A stretch of DNA of 64,000 nt from Neoceratodus forsteri (GCA_016271365.2 CM057454.1:699499501-699563500), one strand, 5' to 3'. Shown: positions 52,555 to 63,757, numbered from the stretch's first letter. The notes: generated by a model not told the origin, from the sequence alone. Made by a program: numbers and translations.

Positions 52555-53800
52555 TCTTTCAGATTGCTTGATAAAGTAGAGATAGTTGGTGATTCTCTAA
52601 TGGGGAGAAGGATTGTATTCCATGGTGAGGAGACTCGGTAGCTGAAGGAGAGTTGTCCCTTGTTTGTTCGAAAAAGGGAACTTTTAAGTTATCTTTTGAG
52701 GTGGATCGAGAGGAGGGCAAGTTGACAAACTCGAGTTGTTCAGCTAAATAGATGGGAGAGTTTTTAACCATAGTTCTTTTAATAAATCTTGCTAGTGTTA
52801 GTTTGGATTTGAGCTCTGGTGAGAGCCAGTTTAAAGTGTTCAGAGAAAGGCAGTGATACATCTTGCTATCACTACATGTTGCAAGTCTGGCAACCTCGTG
52901 ATAGAGAGTGTGCTTCTTCTGTAGCACAGTTTTGTTAACAGCATCAGTGACCAAGGAGCTGTAGTCCAGTATAGGGAGCAGATTTGCCTCTGCTAGTCTA
53001 TATCTTGATTTGGGCACTAGGTACTTGTGGATTCTGTACAGAGAGCCAAGCCTTTGGTGAAGCAGATTGGTAGTGTTTCAAATGTGGGTATCAAAGGTAA
53101 GGATAGTGTTTAAGTGTACTCCTAGATATTTAAAGCAGCTGACTTTTTCCAGGCAGTTCCCATTATTTGCATTGATGCAGAACATGGGGGCTGCATTTTC
53201 AGATAGTAGTTAGAACCAAACAACGTTGACTGGGTTTTCAGTAGGTTCAGGACCATTTTTTTCTAGAACGAATCATTCCTGCAAGTTTGTGAAGCTGTTT
53301 TCCAGTACATGATTGATTTAATTGATGTCTTTGCTGTGTGTGTATAGAACTGTGTTGTCTGCATAAAGAAGAGTATGTATGGTTGTGAAGATTGTTAGCA
53401 AATTGTTGATGAAGATTGAAAACAGAAGAGACCCCAGTATGGAGACTTGAGGGGCCCCACTGTGAATTACATTGGTACCTGAAACCGCATAAACAATTTT
53501 CATCCTCTGTTTTCTATGGTTCAGATAATCACGGAACCAGGCCAGAGCATGGGATCCAAAGCCAAGTTCAAGTAATTTGCTAGTTAACACGTCGTGGTCA
53601 ACCAAATCAAAAGCCTTGGTCAAATTCATGAACACAGCTCCTGTCAACAGTCCTTTATCAGTTTCATGATAGATGGCATCTGTGAATTTGACCAGGGCTG
53701 TGTCAGTGCCGAGGCACAGTTTGTTTTCCACAAATGCTTCACTCCTTATATTTTTTTCAAATGTTGTAAATTGTTTTTCTTTCTTGTTAATTTTTTGCAT
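52555..53800 (-). pseudogene. L2-like LINE reverse transcriptase (third copy)
   Basis: Frame 53800-53318 reads LVKFTDAIYHETDKGLLTGA, VFMNLTKAFDLVDHDVL (motif A, Asp of AFD kept), LLELGFGSHALAWFRDYLNH, VIHSGAPQVSILGSLLFSIF (motif B, QGS degraded to QVS) and LLYADNTVLYTHS (catalytic box, second Asp to Asn, about 53345-53380). A broken stretch leads to frame 53017-52559 (PKSRYRLAEANLLPILDYSS, TLYHEVARLATCS, LPSSRSTSKDNLKVPFFEQT), the C-terminal domain. Inactive. Confidence 0.85.
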
Positions 53801-53804
53801 TTAT

Positions 53805-53992
53805 TCATTTTCATCTACATTTGTATCTATTACTAGCATATTTCTTACATGTTGTAATTCTTTAATGTTTCTTTGTATCATTGTTTCATGACTGTATTTG
53901 ACTTGTATTCTCCCAGATCATGTCTGAAAATAGGCATACTCAAAGTCTAGTGCACTCACCAAGTCATCAAAAACTAAATAAATAAATAAAAA
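53805..53992 (+). mobile_element. L2-like 3' tail with (AAATA)n
   Basis: Ends ACTAAATAAATAAATAAAAA preceded by TTGTATTCTCCCAGATCATG. An AAAT-type tail on the + strand suggests a separate short L2-like insertion next to the antisense RT. Confidence 0.45.
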
Positions 53993-54599
53993 GACTCAAA
54001 TGTGGAACAGCCAATTTTTGCAGCATGAGTAGTGCACTTCTTTGATGGTGCACCAATAACATTATTTCTAAAGAGCTATATGTTTTCTTTTCTTCTTTCT
54101 AATACAATAAACATGTTATACTGTTGTTTGGACTTTAGTTCTACACTTATTAAAAACACAAACACATTGCAAGGTAAAGAAATATACTTTATTCTACACA
54201 AAGTAATTAACAAAAGAATGCAAACGCAATATACCACATTACAAAGTAAAAAACATACAATTATGCACAGTACAACACATTAAACTGATCTTGTAAAAAA
54301 TGCAACACAAGATGAATATACAGAACCTTTAATTATTTAGTGCAACCACAATCCAACACAATGAAAATCAATGTTAAAACTACATACTGTATATCATAGT
54401 GTGCAATCGCAATAGCAAAACAGTGCAGAAATAGAAGTGAGATATCATACTGTGCAATCACATTAACAAATACAAAGCAAATACAAAAGATATGAGCAAA
54501 GGTTCAAACAACTGAATTTATGGATAGCCAGTGTAGTGCAAAAAATACTTTTCCAGTTTTACAAATTAGTACAGTTACATTGTAGTGTACATCACCATA

Positions 54600-54891
54600 C
54601 ATTAGTGAGAATATTTATGATCCCTTTTGTATGCTACAGTGGCTTTTTCTGCAGCATCTAGAACTTCCTTTGGCTACTTGACCTCATAAGAAAAATTTTC
54701 TTCATGCCTAGCAGTGAGCTCAGGGTCTTTAGACTTAATGACCGGTGCAGTTCAGTATTTACTTTCTTCACCATACTGAAGGCCCTTCCTGTTTCAGCAT
54801 TCAAGTGCAGCAAGAAAAGCAATATCATCATTAGCTGTTTTAAAAGTGGAAGTCTTTCAAAGTCACATAAGTATTGTAGAACTAGAGCCAA
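54600..54891 (-). pseudogene. hAT transposase C-terminal dimerisation domain
   Basis: Frame 54891-54658 reads LPLLKQLMMILLFLLHLNAE, TGRAFSMVKKVNTELHRSLS, LKTLSSLLGMKKIF. The family pattern is S-N-A-x-x-E-R-x-F-S-x-x-x-x-I-K followed by R-x-x-L-x-x-x-T-L-x-x-L-L; here the E-R pair is T-G-R and the rest is conserved. The upstream transposase is not recognisable, so this is a 3' piece or a decayed element. It may belong to a different hAT family from the one at 22.3-25.6 kb. Confidence 0.65.
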
Positions 54892-54899
54892 GTGTTTTG

Positions 54900-56505
54900 A
54901 AATGCAGGAATGTGTCCTGTCAATTTACCTGTAACTTCAGTTTGGTACACTGTGAATTTGCCAAATAATTGCTCAGAGTTTGCATCAGTGAAACAGACTC
55001 CCAGATGAAAGGCACCATCAACTACAAGTTTTGTTGATATGTCCAGCTTACTTGTTGGATTAAGAACATATGCTGCATTCTTTAATAGATGATCCTGAAT
55101 TCACTACTGCATTGAATTCCATTTTGGTTATTCCATGGCTGGTCAATGTGGGGCTACCACAGGGACATAGGTGAGGCAGTCCTCATGTGAGTGTCTCTGT
55201 AATATGGCCTGCCCAGACTTCTTACTGCAACACAGAAAAGTTCAAGCTGCAGACTGGGGATGTAGCATGGCAGCTGCAATTTGAGGAAAATGAGCATAAC
55301 AAAAAAAGGCAGTCATCCACTTAGGTCCAGGCTAATCTTGGACTTTGTCTGTCAGCCAGGTAATTGTGCTAGGGCAGCCACCGGATTCAGAACTTCTTTG
55401 CCATATTTTATAAATCAGCAGGGGTCGCTCAGCTGCCAACAGCCTTGAGATAGCTGAGATGTTGGGAGAGGAAGAGCACTCAGTGGTCATGTGCTAACCT
55501 GACTGAAGCGAGGACTTGAAATGTGGTCTAATAATTCAATTGAGCAAGAAGGAAGGGAATGGGTCTTTCTCTAACAGGACTACAAGTCTGGAAATTCAAA
55601 TCTGAGGGAGGGAAAGGACTTGTGCTCTGAGGGGCATGTACATCATGTGGCCAAAAGGAAAAATTAGTTTAATGCATTATTTGTATAAAAATAAAGTCTG
55701 GGGTGCTTTCAGCATAGGGAAAAAATCTTTATGATATATAATCATTAAATGCCCCCACAATTATGCTGCAGGAAAATGCCACTAGCCAGCTACACAACAG
55801 TCCATACCAACAATGGTCAGGAAGAGGCAAAGTAATAATGCAGGATTCACATGCAAGCAAGTGGTTGAATAAACAATTCTATGCCTTACAAATGGGGTGG
55901 GGGGGCAAAAGCTGCAGTTAGCATCTGAAATTTGGAACTTGCAGTGTTTAAACAAACATATTTTAATGTGCAATATTAGTAAAGATATAGTTTAAGTTAT
56001 GTGGGGCATTGTCTTTAAACAGGTTCTGTGCAGTTAAACTGTAGTTGTTTGTCCAGCCAGATTCTATTTACTCTGTAGGACTGTGTCATCCTACTTGTGT
56101 CTGTTTTGCTTTAACTAGATTAAAACAGTGGAATTTGGCAAAACAAATGCAAGCTGCTCTTCAGTTTCCCTTACAATGCATGTTACTGCATATAGTAACA
56201 GTCCCCTCTTCTGTTTCGAATTTTGCTGGTGCATTTGGAATTTGCATGTCATTGCCCATCATGGTGAAAAGTGAAATCTGTGCCACAGGTCTTGCAGAAT
56301 CCATACTTCACTACACATTTGCTTCCTGTTAACTAGCCAAAAGTGCTCTTCCAGCTGTTTTGGAAACTGGCATACCTTCTCAATCAATATACAGTATGCA
56401 GTATGCGCTTGATGACAGCTCAGTCCGGGTCTAGCCATGATGAAGAGGAGGGCTGTGCTGGTCACTGGCTGGGGGTTGTGAGGGAGGGGGGCAGGGTGGT
56501 GGGTT
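54900..56505. other. No gene recognised
   Basis: Short frames only. 54900-55100 may continue the hAT remnant upstream (minus strand FTVYQTEVTGKLTG-like). 55100-56505 shows no diagnostic motif. Confidence 0.4.
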
Positions 56506-56514
56506 ACTGCCAGC

Positions 56515-56965
56515 CAGGTTGGGGGATCCACTAGACCACTAGGGAAAGGGTTACATTAACTATACAGCAGATTGCTGATGGGAAGGGGAGTCCACTAGAC
56601 CACAAGGGAAATGTTTCACTTGACTTTTAATATGGGGCTTACACTAGACATCAGTGGTGTTTTTTTATATTTCAGGCAAGGGATCGGGTGAGGGAGGGAG
56701 GGACTGCTAGCCACCAGGGCACACATTTTTATATATAAGGTGATGAATCTGGTGGGGAGGAACCAATAGCCACTAGGGAATACATTCTTACATGTCGAGT
56801 GAGGGACCACTGGCCATCAGGGTCTATTCTGGTTTTCTCAAACCGGTGATCAGCCATCATGGCGGTTGGGGGGACCACTAGGCACTAGGGATACATCTTT
56901 TTTTTTTATAATTGGGCCAGCAATTGGTGATCATGGGGGGGGCACTGGCACAAGGGAGCATACTT
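56515..56965 (-). repeat. Minisatellite related to the foldback core, about 7-8 units
   Basis: GGGGGATCCACTAGACCACT then AGGGAAA (56521) is followed at about 60-70-bp steps by increasingly divergent units: GTCCACTAGACCACAAGGG (56588), ACCAATAGCCACTAGGG, ACCACTGGCCATCAGGG, ACCACTAGGCACTAGGG and others to 56950. This is the CCACTGGACCACCAGGG unit of the type-1 foldbacks in one orientation only, without visible inverted partner or Harbinger-like ends. Confidence 0.75.
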
Positions 56966-59600
56966 TTCTTTTTTAATTCATCTTTATTGAACAGTTTGGG
57001 TACACAATACACTTCATTTTTTGAAATTCAGCAGATATCACAGTAATAAATTCTATATATAGTTTACAGGTCTTTTCCAGGTCGTAATGGCACAGTTATC
57101 CCATACCCAGAAGAACAGTTCTTTAAATTAATTGGTACAGTAACTGTTTCCAAAAAGAGAGGCTATTCCTCATCCCGCTGTCAAAGTTGATTCTACCTCC
57201 TGTTCAGCCTCATTATTATGTGTTGAGCTTGTGATGTCTGCGGAGTATCATTTTGTGGTGTCCAGCATGCCCACCTTCTCACATGTTATATGTTAACTCT
57301 TCCATATTTTGTATTTCTTGTGTAATGTCCAACCACTGCTGGTTTGTTGGTGGCTCCTCTTTAAGCCATTGTCGAGTTATGGCCTTATGTGAGACTGCAA
57401 CTAAGATATTCCAGAGGAACAACTTATCTGGACCTTCAACTCCAGTTGGTGGAAGGCTCAAAATTATATTTGAAATATTAAGTTGGGCATCAAAGGAAAA
57501 CAGATTTTGCAGTGTGGCAATGATCTGTTACCAGTATCGTGCAAGAGATGGGCACGCCCAGAAAATATGAGAACTGTGTGCTTGGAGTTCCACACACTTT
57601 CTCCAACAAGCCTGGGAGGAATGCACATTCCATTTTCCTCAGATGACTGGTGTATAAAAAAGCATGTTCTAATCTTCCATGCAAATTCCTACCACATAGG
57701 GGAGCTAGTGGTTGTAATGACAGAGTTGAAAACCACGGTCCAGTCTTTATCTGAAAGTTCTAAATTATTTTCTTGTGTCTATTTATATTTTATAGTTGAA
57801 GTTTGGTCACCATGTAGGGGTCAGAGGGCTTTATGTAGGGCAGAAATATACCCTTTTGTGATTTCTTGTTTCAGAATCGATTCTGTGGCATCTAACAGGA
57901 ATTCAGTCTCTAGCTTATTTGGAATTATGGTACCTTGATCGCGTGTATAATGTATGTCCATAATTGAAGAAATCTAAAATGATCAGAGCTGGAGAGGTGA
58001 ATTTCCTATTTAGCTGTTTGGAAATCTAATATGATGCCCTTGTGTGTTAGCTGAATTGGGGAGTAAAGATCCCAACAGGCCCATTGCTGAAAAGTTGGGT
58101 CCATTTGGGAGGATTGAAAGGACTCGTTCCATCTAAACCATTTAAAGGACCAGATTAGGTGCCCTAATTTGAATTTTTTCCATGTTCTATAAGCTGTCCA
58201 ATAGGTGTTGCTTACAGTAAATAGGGTTAAGTCCACATTTTTATTTTTAAAGGACATGTCCAAAGCTCTCATGCCTAGAGGCCGGCCCCCTTCCTCCCCC
58301 TGCTCCATCATCTTCCAGTTTGCTACATAGTTGGAGATTGTCAACAGGAGTGTTGTTTTGAGGTGAGCTGCTACATAATAATCTTCCAGGTCTGGTAATG
58401 CTCTATTGCCAGTGATTTTTGCTGCCTGTAAAGTTTATATTTAAGTCTGGGGTGTTTTACATTCCAGACGTACATTAAAATGAGTTGTTTCCACTTCTGA
58501 AAGTGTGTTTTTGGGATTACTATTGGCATGCACTAAAACAGGTATAAGTACATGGGAAGAATATTCATGATGGTCGAATGGATCCTGGAGTATACTGGGA
58601 AATTTAAAAAGGCCCATCTATTTAGATCTGCCTGTATCTTTTTAGTAAGGGGGTGAAATTTGCTTCAATTAATTTGGATATGGTTCTAGGGATCTTGATT
58701 CCCAGGTATTTGATCTGTGTCACAACAGAAGTATTTGGATTGTAGCCTCCAGGGGTTTGTAATGAAATTTAAGGGTTTCTGTTTTTGTACTGTTCAGGGA
58801 GCATCTGCAAGTTTTCCAGAAGTTTCAAGAACCAACCAAACCTCTGGCATTCAGGTCTCAGGGTGGGCTAAATATAGCAGAACTTCATCTGCACAGAGGA
58901 ATATTTTTTGGATAGAGACTTCAACCTCTATTCCTATTATTTTGTTATTTCCGCTAATATTTGTTGAAAAGGGGCTCTATGTATATGGCAAATAGAAGAG
59001 GTAAAAGGGGGCACCCCCACCGAGTGCTCCTATACAGGTCAAACCTAGATGATGATTCTCCCCCGCTGGTGCAAACATATACCTGAGGGGAGGTATATAG
59101 GGTCTATATACCCTCTATGAATTCTTGAGGGAAGCCAAATGCCTGCAATGCAAGGAAGAAGAAGTTCTATACCACCTTATCGAAGGCTTTTTTGGCATAG
59201 AGGCCCATGACACAAGCTTGAGCCTGTGTATGCCAAATGGTCTCAATTATATTTATCATTCACCTACTGTAACGTTGTCCAGAGCCTGTCGTCCCATTAC
59301 AAATCCTGTCTGGTCCACATGGTTAATATTCAGAAGTAAGGGATTGAGTCTTTTAGCTATTATTGATGTAAATGTCTTATAATCAATATTAAGGAGGGAT
59401 ATTGACCTGTATGAGCCACACAGGGTTGGGTCCTTTCCATCCTTAGGCAAGACTGTTATAGTGGCATAGCCCCATGTCATTGGCAAAGCCTCCCTTTCCC
59501 CCAAAACCTCACTGAAGACACGGCTCAATAAGATAATTATTTCCTTTTTAAAAGTAATCACCCAAACCACATAAAAAAATCTGTCCTGTACAGTCAAGCA
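56966..59600 (-). mobile_element. L1-like LINE, ORF2 3' half and tail
   Basis: Minus strand: RT fingers near 59500, palm to 58860, C-terminal domain to about 57250, 3'UTR and tail at 56966-57010 (the + strand begins TTTTCTTTTTTAATTCATCT then TTATTGAAC). 5'-truncated within the RT, where it meets a Penelope-like element at about 59600. Confidence 0.85.
57250..59600 (-). pseudogene. L1-like ORF2 reverse transcriptase and C-terminal domain
   Basis: Reads WGYATITVLPKDGKDPTLCG, SYRSISLLNIDYKTFTSIIA, KRLNPLLLNINHVDQTGFVM and GRQALDNV (59270-59480), then AKKAFDKVV (motif A), GFPQEFIEGI, the R-G-T-R-Q-G-C-P-L-S-P equivalent RSTRWGCPLLPLLFAIYIEP (about 58980-59020), and the catalytic box FLCADEVLLYL (about 58880; FADD to CADE). 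C-terminal blocks FKLGHLIWSFKWFRWNESF (58100-58180) and LFLWNILVAVSHKAITRQWL (57330-57440) fit the L1/Tx1 group. Multiple frameshifts. Confidence 0.85.
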
Positions 59601-59609
59601 CTTCGATGT

Positions 59610-60420
59610 CACCGTAGCTGTTCAAATGAGGAGGACAGACATACACATTTGGCTATGTTGAAAAACACCTTTATTGAGCAGGGACAGTCTTCCAGGGAAA
59701 TTGACAGGACAATAGAACATGCAAGACAAGTGCCAAGACAGCAACTACTTCAGTATAAAACAAAAGACAGCTACCAACAGAATACCCTTAGTAGTCACAT
59801 ATCATCCAGACTTTGAACTTCTGTGTAAGATTATTAAGGACCTCCAACCAATATTTAGTGAGGATGAGACCCTTAATTGTATTTTTAAGGAACTACCACT
59901 ACTATCTTTTAAACAACCACCAAACTTAGCCAGCCTAATTATCAAGAGTAAGCTTTCACCAGAAAAGAATACCATAACACTAAATGGTACACGACCCTGC
60001 AATCAAAGCACCTGTAAGACTTGTGAGCACATTTCCACTTTGGGCTGTGTGGTTACATGACAAAATAGACAATTCAAGGTACATGGGAGTTATACATGTA
60101 CATCACATCATGTTGTTTGTTTCATTGAGTGCAAGAGATGTCCACAAATAGGTTATGTTGGTGAGACAAGCCAACTGCTCTGCACTAGGATGATCTCACA
60201 CAGACATCATATTAAAAGGAAGATGACTGAAAAACCAATGGGGCAACACTTCTCTCAGCCTGACCACTCAATTTCAGATATGTCAGTAATGGTTTTAAAA
60301 GGAAATCTCAAAAGCACACAACAGAGACAAGCTTTTCAGATCAAACTTATTTTATATCTCAATGTGGTAGCAGATTGGATGAACATAGATTTGGGGTGCA
60401 TGGTACATTACAGGATTTAG
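59610..60420 (+). pseudogene. Penelope-like RT end + GIY-YIG endonuclease
   Basis: CSNEEDRHTHLAMLKNTFIE (from 59619) is the RT C-terminal block. A 1-base shift leads to frame 59719-60060: NRIPLVVTYHPDFELLCKII, SLIIKSKLSPE and the Cys-rich motif RPCNQSTCKTCEHIS (about 59990-60035). A single TGA (60058) separates it from an in-frame continuation with HHVVCFIECKRCPQIGYVGE (GIY-YIG core, about 60108-60165), TRMISHRHHIKRKM (the catalytic Arg region), GQHFSQPDHSISDM and the stop at 60420. GIY-YIG plus this Cys motif is diagnostic of Penelope elements (EN+ type). One shift and one stop only, so relatively young. Confidence 0.9.
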
Positions 60421-60467
60421 CATCCACAGACCTCTTCTTCTTTGGGCTGACATATTATAAGACTTCA

Positions 60468-60470
<3 letters not shown>

Positions 60471-60505
<35 letters not shown>
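60471..60505. repeat. (GT)n microsatellite
   Basis: About 17 GT repeats immediately after the Penelope coding region. Confidence 0.95.
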
Positions 60506-60506
<1 letters not shown>

Positions 60507-60924
60507 GGGGTATGTGAATATGGCAGGTGTGGGGTTTGCTGTCACATTGAGGTAGGCTTCTATTTAGATGCATGGAGTTACAGTGTGTTATTACTCTTAC
60601 TTCACACACATAATGAATATTAATTTCTTCTTACTATTTACTTTCCCCCTGGAGTGGGGTTGATTCCATTGCATCATATTCAGATTACCTAGCCTGTTAC
60701 TGTACATACAGTAGTGTTGTTATATATTAGAAAATGGGCTTCTTACTTGCTGCCATCTGATTGGTCAGTACCCTCAAGATAGGGGTACATTAAGTTTCAA
60801 TAGATAACCAGCAAGTAAGAAGTGCCAGTCAGCTGACCACTGTACTTGCCCATATCCTGCAGCCCAGCTGACCACTTCAATCAAGCACTTCACAGCAGTA
60901 AATGTCTTTTTTAAAAAAATAAGT

Positions 60925-62114
60925 ATGTCAGACCACATATCAACAAACTTCGACCTAATAAATATCTTAAAGCTCCATAATATACTTACAGAAGATGACC
61001 AGCCACCACAGAAAATCAAAAGAAGTCAGTCCTGTAAAAAGAAATAGAAAAAGCACAAGTAAGTGAACGCTTCCTTTCAATCAGCGATCTACAGCTAGAC
61101 AAAATAGAAAAAGAAAGACAAGAAGAAAACACTGTAAAAAACACAAAATGGGCAGGCTCCATCTTTGAGCAGTGGCTAACTCACAACGAAATAACGATTT
61201 CCTGGCAAAGCATAACATTAGAGAACCTAAATGATCTGCTGAGATGTTTCTATGCGGAGGTGCGAACAACCAGCAGGACACAGTATTCAGTAGCTGGCTA
61301 CTGCGCTTTGCGCACGGGCATCAACCGCCACCTCGCCAGCACAGATGTCCATAGGCCTATAAGCATTATCGGAAACCCAGCTTTCACCTCTTCCAACAAT
61401 GTCCTATCAGCACTCCTAAAACGTCTCCGAAAGTCCCAAAAAGACCAAGCAAGCCATCATCCAGCAATAAACCAAGTGGATCTTCAAAAACTAAGACTCA
61501 GTGCAGCACTAAATCCTGATACCGCGCCTGGCTTAGTCCGTAAAGTTTGGTTTGACATTCAGCTTCACATGGCCAGGCGCGGTCGGGAGGGCATCCGAGA
61601 GCTAAAAAAAGAAAGTTTTGAAGTAAAGCAAGACGAAAGTGGGCATAAATACATTACACTAACTTACAACCCAGATACAAAAAATCACAAAGATCCAGGG
61701 GAGCTGAACAAAGAAAACACACGAGGTCACATCTCAGAGCAACCAAACGACCGGCTCTGCCCTGTTAATTCCTTTATTAAATATATCAAAAAATGCCCAC
61801 CAACTGCTACAGCTTTCTACCTCCATCCAAAAAAATTACCACAAGAAATCCTAGTTCATCATGAATACTGGTACACCACGGAACCCATGGGCAAAAATTA
61901 CTTGGGCTCCCTCATGCCACGACTAAGCAAAGAAGCTGATTTATCAAAACACTACACAAATCACAGTATTCGGGCTACTTCAGTGCAGCTACTATATAGA
62001 GCAGGACTTACGGACAAAGAAATAATCGCAGTCACAGGCCATCACTCCCAACAAAGTTTGACTTCATACTGGGCCCTTCAACTGCAGACAGAAAGACATG
62101 GAGCTCCATACTAG
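60925..62114 (+). CDS. Crypton-type tyrosine recombinase (DUF3504-like)
   Basis: Open frame from 61038 to the stop at 62112-62114, 358 codons; the part from 61260 is continuous. N-terminal core-binding region: NTKWAGSIFEQWLTHNEITI, LNDLLRCFYAEVRTTSRTQY. Catalytic domain: first Arg in HMARRGREGIREL (about 61575), the H-x-x-R box NHSIRATSVQLLYRAG (61960-61975) and the Tyr in TGHHSQQSLTSYWAL (Tyr codon 62067-62069). All expected R, H, R and Y residues are present. No ATG lies in frame before 61569. An ATG at 60925 opens a short frame (MSDHISTNFDLINIL) one base out of phase, joined by a shift in the A-run near 61035-61050 or by splicing. Crypton recombinases are the source of the DUF3504 domain of vertebrate ZMYM/QRICH1/KIAA1958 proteins. 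The element ends are not defined, because Cryptons lack TIRs. Confidence 0.85.
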
Positions 62115-62284
62115 CAGGCAAAGAAAATCAAGAACCAAAACCTCAGCTAAGACAGCACAGCAGAACACAGATAATGAGCACCACAACAGCATCTGTAAAA
62201 CAAGCCTGCCACCTACTGATGTCACACAACTGCAACCAAAAACATTTTTCAGCCTACTAATTGCACATTTAATTACCAATTAAT
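62115..62284 (+). other. Possible C-terminal extension of the recombinase
   Basis: A frame at 62098-62283, one base out of phase with the recombinase, reads SRQRKSRTKTSAKTAQ and TSLPPTDVTQLQPKTFFS, a composition like a basic tail. It may be the original end of the protein after a frameshift. No domain recognised. Confidence 0.3.
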
Positions 62285-62600
62285 TTCATTACTTACCAGA
62301 AATGAAAGAAATGAAATGCTACCCTGAACAACAGTCACAGAGATTGTAAACAAATGTAACAGTATTACATGTTTTACACTATTTAAATATATTTAAAATG
62401 AAATTGTACTCTAAAATGTTAAAAATGTTTTAAATATTAACACTGTTTTAAACTATTAAATTTTAATTATTTAAAATACATTTTAAATGTTTAACAGTCT
62501 TATTTAAACATATAAAAACAGACTATTTTTCTCAAATTTCAAAAAGTTAAAATAAAACTTCATTTATTCACAGCAAATTAATACTCTGTGTCTTTATTTT
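62285..62600. other. AT-rich spacer, no gene
   Basis: TTTAAA- and AATATTT-rich sequence with many short palindromes such as TATTTAAATATA and AATTTTAATTATTTAAAAT. It ends near a TTAAAATAAAACTTCATTTA phrase. Possibly the 3' untranslated part of the Crypton-like element. Confidence 0.45.
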
Positions 62601-62623
62601 CAACAGTTAGCCCATTTTCTAAC

Positions 62624-62768
62624 GCAATAATGCCCGACAGGATTGGGCGGTATGGGCAATCCGGACCAACCAGGGCTATAAGACCCTCCGCCTGCGGCGT
62701 CGGGCCTCATCACGCCCCTGGCCGGTCCGGTATTGCCCAATACCGCCCACCCTGTCGGGCATTATTGC
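62624..62768. repeat. GC-rich long hairpin, 145 bp
   Basis: Left arm GCAATAATGCCCGACAGGAT then TGGGCGGTATGGGCAATCCG is mirrored by right arm CGGTATTGCCCAATACCGCC then CACCCTGTCGGGCATTATTG. The arms of about 52 bp differ by a few bases and one indel, enclosing a loop with CCGCCTGCGGCGTCGGGCC. Very GC-rich against an AT-rich surround. No coding capacity and no T-tract terminator. Family unknown. Confidence 0.9.
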
Positions 62769-62854
62769 TTAACTGTCACATTACTGAACTCTGAACATAT
62801 TGGGGTGTGAGATTTCATTTGCATGGGGGTCCTTGACAGATCTATTTACATTAG

Positions 62855-63445
62855 AAATATAGAAACATAAAATTTGATGGCAGATAATGACCGCTTGGCC
62901 AATCTAGTCTGCCCATTTCCCTACATAACGGATAAGCTGCAGATCCTGATTAACCAACAGCCTATTTCCTCCAAAAGCCTACTTCCTCCAACCCCCCACT
63001 ATAATTGCTTTATGTCTGTCCCATGCATTCTTGAATTCCCCCACTGTTTTTGACTCTACGACCTCCTCAGGAAGACTGTTCCATGTATCCACAACCCTCT
63101 CTGCGAAGAAATACTTCCTCACATTACCTCTAAGCCATCCCCCCTCTATCTTCAAATTGTGCCCCCTTGTTTTTACACATCTCTTTTTCTGAAAGATGCT
63201 ACCCTCTTGGACTTTGTTGATTCCTTTGAGGTATTTGAAAGTTTCTGTCATGTCCCCCCTCTCCCTCCTTTCCTCGAGCCTATACATCTTTAGTTTCTTT
63301 AGTCTTTCTTCATATGTCTTCTGATGCAGATCCTGCATCATTTTGGTTGCCCTCCTCTGGACACCCTCCACTCTGTCTATGTCTTTGCTGAGATGGGGCC
63401 TCCAGAACTGTACACAGTACTCCAGATGTGGTCTTACCAACTGTC
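62855..63445 (-). mobile_element. CR1 3' fragment (copy G)
   Basis: 5'-truncated CR1 with the standard 3' tail at 62855 (reverse of CTTATCTGCCATCAAATTT-like and CTATGTTT). Confidence 0.9.
62979..63440 (-). pseudogene. CR1 ORF2 C-terminal region, open 153 codons
   Basis: Uninterrupted frame reading LVRPHLEYCVQFWRPHLSKD equivalents (MVRPHLEYCVQFWRPHLSKD at the start), GVQRRATKMMQDLHQKTYEE, ETFKYLKGINKVQEGSIFQK and VVDTWNSLPEEVVESKTVGE. It is the best-preserved version of this region in the window and a good reference for copies B, C and D. It lacks the RT palm, so it is only a dead 3' piece. Confidence 0.85.
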
Positions 63446-63454
63446 AAAAGGCTA

Positions 63455-63670
63455 ATATTGTAGTGATTTGTGGAAATGTAGGTATGTTAGGACTCTTGTC
63501 TTACATACATACTGTATATTTACTTCTAGTTACCTTACCCTGGGGAGGGTGGAAGTTTTATTTCATTGTGGTTCTATTCAGAATCCTTGGACTGTTACTG
63601 CACACATAGTAGTATGGTTACATTGTGTCACATTTTTACTTTGTACATATTAGTATACATGATCCCTTTT
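63455..63670 (+). mobile_element. Penelope-like 3' fragment, second copy
   Basis: Phrases CTGGGGAGGGTGGAAGTTT, TATTCAGAATCCTTGGACTG and TTACTGCACACATAGTAGTA parallel 60645-60725 (CTGGAGTGGGGTTGATTCC, ATTCAGATTACCTAGCCTG, TTACTGTACATACAGTAGTG). Only untranslated sequence is present. Confidence 0.55.
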
Positions 63671-63746
63671 GCTTGGAAATTCATGGCAAGTTGAATTCCT
63701 TTGGGCAACAATTGCAATGATTGATGTGAATGATGGTGCATTAAGA

Positions 63747-63757
63747 GAGAGAGAGAG

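Larger units (their letters stand above)
59605..60730 (+). mobile_element. Penelope-like element, 5'-truncated
   Basis: Encodes the end of the RT, the Cys-rich linker and a GIY-YIG endonuclease, followed by a 3' region with a (GT)n tract (60471-60505). The 3' region 60600-60730 (phrases GGTTGATTCCATT, TATTCAGA, GTTACTGTACATA) is similar to 63540-63625, a second 3' piece. Confidence 0.85.

Noticed and set aside
60375..60623. Val/Cys-rich frame after the Penelope coding region
   Set aside because: Produced by the (GT)n tract.
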